Both the position numbers and the translations under genes were made by a program. A stretch of 64,000 bases of DNA from Haematococcus lacustris (Eukaryota; Chlorophyta; Chlorophyceae; Chlamydomonadales; Haematococcaceae): assembly GCA_030144725.1 (NCBI GenBank), contig JASKMD010000026.1, positions 5,759,838 to 5,823,837 on the forward strand, in the 5' to 3' direction. Shown here in pieces: positions 9,787 to 19,258 of this stretch. Every line of letters begins with the position of its first letter. Positions within the stretch are counted from its first letter, which is position 1. Below the pieces are notes generated by a model. That model saw only the letters and a program-made list of their open reading frames with translations. It had not been told where the DNA came from and made no database searches.

Positions 9787-12700
9787 TGGGCGCAAGGCCA
9801 GCTCAAGGAGGAGCTGGCAGCAACAGACGTGAGCCTGGCGAAGGCATGCATGCTGCTCGCCCTTGAGGAGGAGGCATGCATTGAAACGCACCCCGAACTG
9901 CAAGAGCTATTAGAAGCCCAACCTGACTCGCGGTGCGTAGCCCCCTGGCCCGTTCACCCGCACCAGTCCCTCATTTCACTTTGGCCTCTTGGCTCCTAGC
10001 CCGTGAGGGAGACCATGCGGTGGGCCTTGCCGGGCCGGTATGTGTTGGCCCCCGCTAGGACCTGACGGCCTCCTTCCTCCCTTGAGCTTCAGTCCCGTGA
10101 GGGAAGCCTGCTTGTGGGCCTTGGGCATCTGCCTGCAGTGGGGGGCTGTTTCTAGCCGGGGATGCGACCAAGCACCCTCACGCCAGCTGTGCCCAGGCTA
10201 ATCACATGTCCAGGGCTTAGGGCGCAGCCAGTGGCACTATAGGCAGGTCGGCACTGTCCTGACGCTGAGGCTGGCAGTGGTGTTGCAGGCGCTTCTCAGA
10301 GAACAAGCAGCTGAGGGGCAGGAATACAAAACGGTCAAACAGTTTTGACAACCCATGTGGTAATGATGCTTCTTCTTGTCACTGCTCGCGTGGCCTGGTC
10401 ACGTGGCTCCGTCCAGCTAGTGCTTGGCCTACCACGTGCGAGTATGGTATGCTTCATGGTGCTCGTGACCCGGGGCTGGTGTGTGGTCCATACACTATTA
10501 CCACCATGCCCCTGGGCCTATCCCGCACCCTGCCAAACTGTTGGCACTGCTAACCAACACAACAAGCTTGATTCTGTCCCAGTGCTCCTCCACACCTCAG
10601 CTGCCACCTGCTGCAGCTGCACAACATATGAGGTGCATGGAATTCTGAAAATGAGTGGGGCATGGCACATGGCAGGTGTCAAGCAAGCAAGCACTTTAAG
10701 AGATGGAGACAATGGCTGTCCAGTCTACCAGGAACCCTGCCTTCCACCTGCTGCCAAACCCACCTCCTCCTTCTTCTTCTTCCTCCTCTTCTTCATTTTC
10801 TTCTTCTTCCTTTGTTTCTTTATCTATTACTTCTGATTCTACTCTTCCTTCTGTGTATTCATCCTTTTCTTCTTGACTTCCTCTTGAAGGCATGCTGCTT
10901 GAGCCCGCTTACTCCGCACACCAAATGCTCCTCACAGTGTTTTGCCTAAGGTCACACAGGACAAACAGCCACGCCTGCTTGCCACCAGCACCAGCGGCTG
11001 AGCTGGCAGCTCGCCCTCACCACCGCTGCCGCTGCCTGCTGCATCACTGCCAAGGCCTGGCTGGCTGTGGGTTGTAGGTTCAGGAGCATGGCCAGCGCCA
11101 GCACCTGGAGTCTGGAGCGGCTGGACGCGCTGGCTGCTGAGGTGCAGGCCCTCCTCCTCAACCAGCGCCTCACCCAGCCCCCCGCCACCGCCCCCTTAAG
11201 CTCCACCTCCTCGCCCGAGGCTAGTGGTGAGGCAGAGCTGGCACCTCATGCTGCTGCCGGCGGCACCGGACGGGGTACATCTGCTGATGATGGCTTAGGA
11301 GACAGTGGGGTCAGGCAGCAGCTGCGGCTGGACCCCTCCCTCCTGCAGACCTCCCCGCTGTTAGTGCTGGACGCCCTCAACACCGTGTTGTTTGAACGCC
11401 ATGGATACCAGGCCTGCGGCAGGTTTGGCAACCCCAGGCGAGTAGGCAGCAGCAGCAGCTAAGGCCTGACCTGACCTGACCGGGAATGTGTAATCACATA
11501 CATAAACTAGTAAACTAATTATTACAATCACATTAGTTTGTGATGTGTCACCCTTGTGAAAGCACACACATGAGTCAGCAGGGTGGTGTGCCCCCTGTTG
11601 CCTTACACAAGCGAGTCAGCAGGGTGGTGTGCCCCCTGTCGCCCTCATGGCCGCTGGTGCTGAGCAGGGACGTGTCCTTGTCCCGGGTCATGGAGGACGG
11701 TCTGGGCTGCTCTTCAGCCCTCAGCATTCTGTACATGCAGGCAGGTCTGCGGGGAAGGTTGGCTGGAGGCACACACCCTTTGAAGCAATCAGCAGGCCCA
11801 GTGCAGCCAGGGCGACCAGCAGGGCCCCGCCCGCTATCGCTGAGGGTGGGCAGGGGGTGTGCTACGCCTCTTGCGACTGCTTGAAGCTCAGCTTAGCTCA
11901 GCCCAGGTTAGACCAGGTCTGGTGTTGCCCTGCATGGCTCCATGCTCAGCAGCCCAGCTGAGCAGCAGCCCAGATGAGCAGCAGCCCAGATGAGCAGCTG
12001 CCCAGCTGAGCAGCTGCCCAGCTGAGCAGCAGCCCAGATGAGCAGCTGCCCAGATGAGCAGCTGCCCAGATGAGCAGCTGCCCAGATGAGCAGGTCATGC
12101 ATGTACGGATGCGCAGCCTTGAGTTGCACGCAGGCATCAAGAGGCCGCTCCCAGCCACCTAGACACCCCTGCCTGCGCTGCACCCAGCCTGGCGACCCCG
12201 CTCTGCCTAGCTGGAGGTGACCAGGCACCCCAGTTCAATACAACCCTGCCTGCTCGCCTTGTCCGATGCCTGCCTGGCTGCAGGTGGCTGAGCGGCTGGG
12301 CCTGCCCCTGGCTGCCCGCCCCCTGGAGCAGGGCCGCTACTGGGTCCTGTGGCCAGTACACCACCCACACCTCCTGACCCTCCCACCTCCACCAGCACCA
12401 GCACCTGCAGCCAGCTGTCAGTCACAGCGGCAGGCTTCCAGTGCGCCGGGCTGTGATGCTGCCAGTGGCAGGGCTGGGGCTGAGGATGGTCCCTCACGTC
12501 CGCACGACACCCCAGCCAGCCAGCTGGACACCACACCCAGCAATGGCAGGGATGCGAAGAGTGGCATGTTGGATGTCACTCTTTCTCAAGGCAGCAGCAA
12601 CAGCAGCAGCGGCCCAGATGAACCGGCCAGCTCAGGTAGTTCGACACTGCGTTGTGTAATTGATGTGTACGGCGGGGGCGGCCTGCTGTCAGTCCCTGAG

Positions 12701-14550
12701 GTGAGCGCTCTAGGCCCCTGCCTGCTGTCTGCTGCTGCTGGGTAGGGTCAAGCTTGGGTAGTGAAGAGGGCCGGAGGCTGGCGGCTGGCAGCTCTGCGTT
12801 GCTCACAATACTCCTGCTTTGCCTGCTCGCCCTCGAGCTCGTCCCTCCGCCTGCCCGCCTGCCTGTTGTATAAGGCTGGCGGCTCTGCTTTGCCCGCCGC
12901 AAGCAAGAAGAGTCATCCAGCTATGTCTTTAGCTGCTAGGTGTGGGTGTTAATCACTTGTACTGCCGGGGCAACAATTGCAACCTGGTGTGGGCGACACC
13001 ATGGGCACCATGGTTGACCCTCATACTACCTTCCATCTTGTACTGCAAGCCAGGCCATCAGGACCACACCTCCTGCGCCTATTGCACCAAAGACAAGCTG
13101 CTGGCTGCCGGGACCTCTAGGCATGCGCTGGCTTTGACACTGTTTCACATGGCTGCCGATGCCATGCTACAAACTTATACTTCGCCAGCCCTTCAGCCAT
13201 CATGGGCTGCACACACTGGGGTTGCGACCAAACACCCTCATGCCAGCTGTGCCTAGGCTGATCACATGCACACAAGTTTGTTCTAGCGCTGTGTGCAGCG
13301 TTCGTGATGTAACGTCATATCCTAAAGGTAGCCTTGTGCTATGAAATGGTCGCTTTGCGAGCGGCTCTACTATGTGTATTGCAATATTGTTGACTTTGTG
13401 GCCTGAGCCATGTGCTTTGACCTGCGCCAAGGAAGGTCGAGCCATGAACTTGAGGGGATGAACCTGAGCATGCCAGCTTGCGTTGTATACACCGAAATGA
13501 GAAATTGCTGCACAGCCCACTACTGTGCTCAGTGCTGCTGACCAGCTGAGCAGCAGTGCTGGCCGCTGCCATGTGCCCAGGCAGGTGTGCGAGCTTTTTG
13601 ATGTGGAGGAGGCGCAGCTGCTGCAGCCCTGCACGCCAAGGGAGCTGCTGGGCTGCCTGCTAGGCGAGCTTGTGGCCTGCCACTGGGCCAGGGCTGTAGG
13701 CTGCAGCCCTGCCCCAGCCTGCATGACTCCACTAACCTTGGCAACGGCACTGGACCCTGAGAAGGTGTGTGGCAGGGCTGCCCATCACAAAAGCAGTTAA
13801 CATGCCATGGTGCATGACAGCTCATGCAAGCATGCTTTGCATGTGCATCGACATATATACATCACACATCATGCAAACACCCATGTGATGTCACTGCATG
13901 TCTGCATGATGTGTTATGTGCAAAGTAATCAGCCTGGTTTTAGGGTGTCACATGGTGCATGGCACAGGTCAGCGGGGCCTTGCATGCTCATGCGGCACAG
14001 CGGGCGCTGGCGGCAGCTGAGAAGCGACTGTGGGTGGTTCCCAAGGACAGGTGCGGGGTTCGAATCTCAACAGTAGTATCTGACAGGGGCAGGGAAGAGG
14101 TAGCTGCTTCATGATAGATAAACCCTCACTCAACCCTGAACGCAGCCTGATGTATTGTGGCGGTCTGCCCTTGCCATGCTTGTTGCTTACACTGCGGAGG
14201 TCTTGGTGTCAGACTCAAGCAGGTAGGAAAGCAGGTATGTGCCAAGCTGCCAGCATATGACCCTGCAACCCAATCGTAGCAAGCCAACAGCGCATGTGCC
14301 ATCATGTCATGTGCCAGATCTCCGCTGCTTGCTGCCTGTGTGTGCCCTCCTGTGCAGTGAAGCACAGCTGCAGTATGCGCTGCTCCTGTACTACAACCGC
14401 CTATGGAATGACGCATGGGTGGAGCTGAGCATTTGGATGGAACTGGCAGCAGCTGCCGACCAGCCACACAGTGCACAGCAGGGCAAGCTGTTGGAGCAAG
14501 CACAGGTGTTGCTTGAGAAGGTCAGGCTCCAGCTGGTCTTGACATCATAA
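9781..14550 (+). CDS. SirB1 / transglutaminase-like (Transglut_core2) protein with C-terminal helical repeats
   Basis: Seven exons join in phase: 9781-9932, 11078-11437, 11668-11740, 12284-12700, 13585-13764, 13968-14050 and 14358-14550, giving 485 aa. Diagnostic stretches are LERLDALAAEVQALL, LLVLDALNTVLFERHGY, NPRDVSLSRVMEDGLGC, SALSILYMQVAERLGLPL, DVYGGGGLLSVPE and RALAAAEKRLWVVPKD. These match the SirB1 domain plus its TPR-like tail; the biochemical role of the family is unclear. A Ser/Pro/Ala-rich insert of roughly 90 residues interrupts the domain in exon 4. Introns 2 and 3 use GC donors (11438 gcgagt, 11741 gcaggt), required to keep frame and family match. The start is uncertain because it falls at the edge of repeat R1. 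The TAA is supplied by repeat X; without X the protein would end one residue later (see findings). Confidence 0.8.
10153..10215 (+). repeat. Short dispersed repeat R3, copy 1
   Basis: About 60 bp similar to 13213-13270 (ccagctgtgcccaggctaat versus ccagctgtgcctaggctgat). Both copies are intronic in the SirB1-like gene. Confidence 0.6.
10239..10480 (+). repeat. Dispersed repeat R2, copy 2 (in SirB1-like intron 1)
   Basis: Same 240-bp unit as 8262-8505 with scattered substitutions. Confidence 0.85.
10762..10885 (+). repeat. Polypyrimidine (ttc/tct) tract in intron
   Basis: Nearly pure C/T on the + strand, mostly ttc and ctt units. The Glu-rich reverse-strand frame it creates is a by-product. 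Confidence 0.85.
11940..12095 (+). repeat. Minisatellite, ~13-bp units, in SirB1-like intron 3
   Basis: Tandem units of the type gatgagcagctgccca with alternating agcagcccag variants, about eleven copies. Confidence 0.85.
13213..13270 (+). repeat. Short dispersed repeat R3, copy 2
   Basis: Counterpart of 10153-10215. The rest of this intron (12701-13584) shows no gene. Confidence 0.6.
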
Positions 14551-14723
14551 TGCTAATGCTGTTAGTTTTGATGGGGTGCCCAGTGGTCTGTTGGGAAAGT
14601 GCCACCAGAGTGGGGTTTGCAGTTATCGAGGGTGCGACCGAGGACGCTACAACTTGTTTGTAGTAGCTGAGTAAGATTACCCACAGTCAAGCATGTTGTT
14701 CCTTGTTGGATAAGTTTTGCTTG
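14548..14723 (+). mobile_element. Repeat X, copy 2: short interspersed insertion with target duplication
   Basis: A 176-bp insertion flanked by the near-perfect 17-bp duplication agctggtcttgacatca (14531-14547) and agctggtcttcacatca (14724-14740). It contains the hairpin block ctacaac...gttgtag-type and is homologous to 2050-2190(-) and 16517-16690(-). In the 16.5-kb copy it lies directly 3' of a Fanzor-like frame. A target duplication of this length suggests RNA-mediated (SINE-like) insertion. No A or B box or poly(A) tail is obvious. Confidence 0.65.
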
Positions 14724-14865
14724 AGCTGGTCTTCACATCAGATTGACACAGATTGTAGGCTGTAGGGTTCAGAGCTATGACAACTGAGGTATGACAACTG
14801 AGGTATGACGCCTTGATTGTGTGAACGGAGTAGTGGCACAGTGCGAGCCTTTGCAGTCAAGGGTG

Positions 14866-14925
14866 GGAGGCCAAGCAGCCCTACTGGCTGACGGCTTGTG
14901 CGGTGTAAGCCCATCCTCGCCAAGG
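14866..14925 (+). repeat. Dispersed repeat S1, copy 2
   Basis: Matches 1896-1955. Surrounding sequence from 14741 to 15219 holds only short local duplications such as tatgacaactgaggtatgac; no gene is seen. Confidence 0.75.
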
Positions 14926-15219
14926 GTGAGCAAGATGCTGGCTCCCAAACGCAGAGGCTGGAGGCAGATTGTAGGCTGGAGGCTTCAGCGTGGCCAACAT
15001 GTGTGACTTCGGGAAACATACAGTTGCAGGACCGTAAGGGGTGCAGCGCTTGGTAGGACGCTGGTCGTGTAGAGCATCTAGCTGTGCCTGGCAAGTCATG
15101 TGGCAGGGTCGAATAATGTATGGAGAGGTGAAGTGAGGTGAAGCGGTGACATTTTGTTTGGTTTGATATTTGCCAGGGTGTTGCCTGGTGTTGTGTTGTC
15201 GATGTGAGCTGAAGTTGCG

Positions 15220-15425
15220 CAGCCAGCCATCTAGTCAAGTGCAGACCTGGTGCAGCCCGCTCCTCTGAGAACATGCCCCATGTAATTGATATGTTTATGG
15301 ACCTCACTTCCGCCCCACTGCGGTTGCCGGCACTCCGATTAGATGCCCACCTGATGCACACCCCAACTCGGCCACTCCGCTTGGATAATGTAACTAAATC
15401 CCTGGGATGCCCCCGAGGGGGAAAC
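15220..15425 (+). repeat. Repeat Y, copy 1
   Basis: About 205 bp, the reverse complement of 17035-17270, with shared blocks such as gacctcacttccgccccact and gatgcccacctgatgcacac. It contains an 11-bp palindrome (cccccgaggggg-type). The open frame through it is shared because the DNA is shared; no known protein is recognised. Confidence 0.85.
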
Positions 15426-15711
15426 GAAAGCGGCCCGTCTCCCCCGCGCGGAGTGCAGCCGGTAAGCCGAGATGCTCACCGACAGGCTAGGCTCCCCCGA
15501 AGCTAACTGACGACGCGACGCAGTGTGTGCCACGCGACATTGCGGCTCCGTGCATCAAATCCTGCCGTGCGTGTGCTGTGATGTCCCGTGTCTTCAGGTG
15601 CCAGTGGCAGTGGGCAGCAAGACCAGGGGCAGGGGCAGGGGCAGGCTGTCAAGGTAGTAGTAGTTGTTACACTAAGGAGGTAGGGCTCGGGTGGATACAA
15701 GCCAACCTCCA
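15426..15711. other. No gene found
   Basis: Non-coding; includes three ggggca units near 15629-15648. Confidence 0.4.
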
Positions 15712-16262
15712 AAGGTGAAAGACTAAGGAGAGAACAGAGAAAAATGGAAGGAGGAGGGGAACAACCTAGGAGAGAAAGAACTTAGAGAAGGAAGGGGAAG
15801 GGAGCTAAAAGGGAGCGGGGAAGAGACCTCGAGAAGCGGAGGAGTCAAGGAAGTGGAGGAGCTAGAGACGCAAAAGGTTGGAGCTAGGAGTGCTAGAAAG
15901 GAGAGGGGAGAGAAACACGTTATGAGTCAGGGGGACTAAGAGGGGTAACCGGGAGAGTGACACTGAGGGATCCGTCTTGAGTAGAAATGAAGGGATGGGG
16001 ATGGGGGAGGTTCCAGCCAGGAGGGTTGGGATGGGCCAGGGTGAAGTCTTGTAGGTGATGCCAAAAGGTAGTGATAGCGAGCTGGCTGGCTGCAAAAATG
16101 GGGGAAAGGGTGGAAGGAGCGGTCGCTTCAGAGGTGGGGTGATGGGTGAGAGCCCAGAGGCGGCGGCGGCCAAGGTCCATCGCATCAAGGGCTGCCATGC
16201 AAACTAGGCTCCAGAGGGAAGGAGGGAAGGTAGGGGTGGGGGGGATGAGGCACCAGAGGGAG
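15712..16262 (+). repeat. Purine-rich (G/A) tract, ~550 bp
   Basis: The + strand is strongly biased to G and A (aaggagagaac, gaaggagggga and similar). The reverse frames it opens (Pro/Ser/Leu-rich) do not look like protein. Such tracts can form triplex DNA. Confidence 0.6.
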
Positions 16263-16264
16263 GA

Positions 16265-16516
16265 TTGGTGAACTTGCGTGCCGAGGTAGTAATTGCAGAG
16301 AGGCGCCAGGTTATCAAGGCAGCCCCGCGTGGCCTTGTGGAGGCAGCCCAGCCTGATCACAGTCCAGCTGAAGTAGACGCAGTTGTGGCAGAGGTCAACA
16401 AGCGTATGACCATGGGCAGCAAGCAGTGTGTCCTAGCAGCAGTCCTGTGCCTGTCAGTGTTGCTCCAGTCCTTCCTAGGTCAGCCCACTCGAGGCTTCCC
16501 AGCAGCAGGTCCAACA
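16265..16516 (+). other. Possible remnant of a secreted-protein first exon
   Basis: An open frame contains the signal-peptide-like segment MGSKQCVLAAVLCLSVLLQS (from about 16412) followed by a short polar stretch, and then runs into repeat X. It could be an old first exon cut by the insertion. No family is recognisable. Confidence 0.2.
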
Positions 16517-16690
16517 AAACTAATTCAACAAGGAAGAACATGTTGGACTGTGGGTAATCTCACTCAGCTACTACAAACACGTTGTAGCGTCCTCGGTCGC
16601 ACCCTTGATGACTGCAAACCCCACTCTGGTGGTACTTTCCCAACAGACCACTGGGCACCTCATCAAAACTAACAGCATTATGCTTTGTAA
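16517..16690 (-). repeat. Repeat X, copy 3, directly 3' of Fanzor-like copy E
   Basis: Reverse-strand copy of the element at 14548-14723. In the orientation of the neighbouring Fanzor frame it follows the stop, so it may be that family's 3' non-coding end. The conserved hairpin is CTACAA-cgtgt-TTGTAG. Confidence 0.75.
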
Positions 16691-17030
16691 AGCTGACAGC
16701 CTGTGTGAAACTACTAGGGCCTTGTGCATTGTTGCGGGCCCGACCATTAATGCCCCGCCGGTACTCTGCAGCCCGGTGCAACCACTGCCTGCCTTTGGGC
16801 AGCCGGTCATTGACAAGCTTGTAGCCTTGCTGGTACTCCTTGCCAATGGGGGGCAGAGCCTCAAGGTCATCCCACTCTATGGGGCGCTGCCTGCTCTCCC
16901 CCCAATGCGCTGCAAGTTCAGGCACCCGTTGGTGTCCCGGTCCAGCCACCTGCCCCCTGGGGGGGCCTGGGGTGGTGGGGCTGGGCCAGGTGCTGCAGGG
17001 AGGGGCTGGGCCTGGGCAGGGGCAAGGGGA
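16691..17030 (-). pseudogene. Fanzor-like nuclease, 3' fragment, second family (copy E)
   Basis: Reverse-strand sequence encodes the RuvC-III motif GRWLDRDTNGCLNLQRIG and, after a frame shift, a conserved tail (ALPPIGKEYQQGYK ... RRAEYRRG-type) ending near 16730. Two extra bases after the codons for QRIG break the frame. Only the C-terminal end remains. An Ala/Pro-rich stretch and repeat Y lie immediately upstream. The tail differs clearly from copies A to D, so this is a separate family. Confidence 0.6.
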
Positions 17031-17034
17031 GGTG

Positions 17035-17270
17035 GGGAGGACGGGCCGCTTTCGTTTCCCCCTCGGGGGAATCTCAGGGGTTTTGTTACATTATCCAAGC
17101 GGAGTGGCCGTGTTGGGGTGTGCATCAGGTGGGCATCTAACCGGAGTGCCGGCAACCGGAGTGGGGCGGAAGTGAGGTCCATAAACATGTCAATTACATG
17201 GAACATGTTCTCAGAGGAGCACAGAACAGGGGCTGCACCAGGTCTGCACTTGACTAGATGGCTGGCGGCA
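17035..17270 (-). repeat. Repeat Y, copy 2 (inverted)
   Basis: Reverse complement of 15220-15425. It is fused in frame to the Fanzor RuvC-III fragment, but Y also occurs alone, so the fused frame is probably accidental. Confidence 0.85.
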
Positions 17271-17976
17271 TTAACAAGGAGGTGCTACCAGCTTTGAGCT
17301 TAGTGACAGACTACTGGTCAGTGTTGCACGTCAACGACGACAAGGGGCATGTGGAGGAACTATCTCGGCATTAATACGGCGGTGCATGCATGCGGGGAAG
17401 ATATTGCTTGCGCATGCTCTTGAGGATCATATCTGTGCTGTAGCTGTGCTGCTGCAATCAAACGAGCTCTTGCACACTATGAATAGTGCATGCCATGACC
17501 TTCGTGTTGGCCGTGCAGCTGGTTCATGACCTGCGGCCACAACAGCAATGGGGTGAGCTATGAGCACATATGCACACATGGCCACGCAAGCACAAGTCGC
17601 GAGACACCCCTCCTGTCAAACCAGCAAGCTGCCATGACTGACATCTGGGCATACCGCCACCACCCCGAGTTTGCGTGTACAGCCCTTCACATCCCATCCA
17701 ATCTAGCCCAGGCTGTGTTGTCTGAGCCAATCCACTTGGAGCCAACTCAAAACCCCCTCTTTTGTGATCCCTACCCCCACCTTGTCTGGTTCCCTGACCC
17801 CACCAACAGGTGTTGGTGTACACCGTTGGCATGGAACATTGGCATGAAACACATGCTCTCATGCTAGTGACAGTTGGAGCGGACTGCTGCCCCTGCCCCT
17901 GCCCAACACCACTTACAAGCTGGAGCAATGCACGCTCTACTATGCTACAGGCTCCTGCTGCTAGGTCAGGAAAAAC
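17271..17976. other. No gene found
   Basis: About 700 bp with no conserved coding signal on either strand. Probable 3' flank of the hypothetical gene on the reverse strand. Confidence 0.4.
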
Positions 17977-19112
17977 TTAGTGGCAGGTGCACATAGGCTG
18001 CAAAGCTCCAGAGCTGGGCCCTTGCCTGCAGGCCTGCGCACCAGCAGGACTGAGCCCTGACCTCACCTCGGCTAGGTCTGGGTTGTCAGTGAAGCTGCCA
18101 GAGCCGGACCCAGCGTCAGGAGGAGGTGCCTGGGGGTACTGGTCAGAACTGCTGGCACTGGGCCCAGGGGCAGAGGGTACGCCAGCTGCAGCTGAGGCAT
18201 CACCCGGCCAGACATCATGTTGGCTACAGGCCGAGCTGTCTTTCAGGCCATTTTCAAGACCTTCCCTAGCCGAGCTCTGTAACACTGGGGTGGCAGTAGG
18301 CTCGCCCTGTGGGCATAGCCCAGTGGGCTGTGGCTGTGTGGGTGCCCTGGAGGGAGTCGCGGGGAGGGGCTGCTTCAATGTCACCGCTTGCTGGTTGTGG
18401 ACCACTGGCTGGTACAGGATGTGCAAGGCCTTTTTGATGCGGCTGGCTTGCATGGGTCGATCATGTGTTGGAGTTGGGTGGGCTGATGAGCCATTGTGAG
18501 ATGCAGTGGTTGATAATGCTGCCATGAGCTGGCTGTCATTAACCAGGGTCTCCAGGTCATCGTTCTCCCAGGTGGGTCGATGCAGTTGTTCAGCATCCAG
18601 CAGGATCGGAGAAGCTGGGCTGTTCCCACGCGGGGGTGGCATGGCTGGCTGCCGGCGTTGACGTACATCCTCGTCCATTGTGGCTAAGTAGTCAAGGTAG
18701 TAATCCTGAGGCCAAACATCAATCGTCTACACCTTCCTGGCATGTCCAATGCTGCCTCAAGCATTGCATACACTATTTATGCTGCATTATGAGTTGGAAT
18801 GGCAAACATGGAAGAGTCGGGGTGAAATGGGGTGTATTGGGGTGGCGCCGGCAAGCATGGAAAAGTCGTGAGTCAAGAGTCGGTACTCCAGCAGCAGCTT
18901 ACTTGCGGGCCGCTAGCTTCATCGTAATCGAAGTCATTATGTGTAAACCGAGCGCCTTCCCGAACGGACACAGACTGTCCGCTTTCTCGGGGAGTCTTGT
19001 ACAGCTGCTCCGCTGCACGCTGCACTTGCTGCCAATTGGGCCCACGGCACGGAAGCTTTGCGGCGCTATGATTAAATGTAGGGCGCCCTTTTTCAACCGC
19101 AGGGTGTTTCAT
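17977..19112 (-). CDS. Hypothetical protein, two exons, ~312 aa
   Basis: Exon 1 (18903-19112) starts at an ATG and encodes 70 aa ending DFDYDEASGPQ, then donor gtaagc. Exon 2 (17977-18705) follows acceptor ctcag and continues in phase with DYYLDYLATMDEDVRQRRQP. The first half has ordinary composition (WQQVQRAAEQLYK, WENDDLETLVNDSQLMAAL, RIKKALHILYQPVV). The C-terminal third is Pro/Ser/Gly-rich and looks disordered. I recognise no family, signal peptide or membrane segment. The clean splice phases, the ATG and the divergent position opposite the expansin-like gene favour a real gene. The C-terminus is less certain, since a further intron could be missed. Confidence 0.5.
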
Positions 19113-19258
19113 TGCTTTTCACGTGCACCTGCGTGCTACAGCTATACGACACTGCACGCACCCCCCGAACAAACATCCGCGTGCAGAAGCAAACTGAATT
19201 AACCTCTTTAGACGTGGTCTGCTGCACTGTGACACTTCCCTAGCTGCACTCTCTCGCG

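Noticed and set aside
14040..14075. tRNA-like B box (ggttcgaatc), suggesting a tRNA or SINE
   Set aside because: No acceptor or anticodon arms pair around it. It begins right at the donor of a SirB1-like exon (14050), which explains the sequence better.
14149..14223. Extra exon of the SirB1-like gene (PDVLWRSALAMLVAYTAEV)
   Set aside because: It has usable splice sites and a protein-like frame, but joining it breaks the phase between 14050 and 14358, which join perfectly without it.
15862..16360. Pro/Leu/Ser-rich reverse frames as genes
   Set aside because: They arise from the strand-biased purine tract and contain no domain or splice structure.
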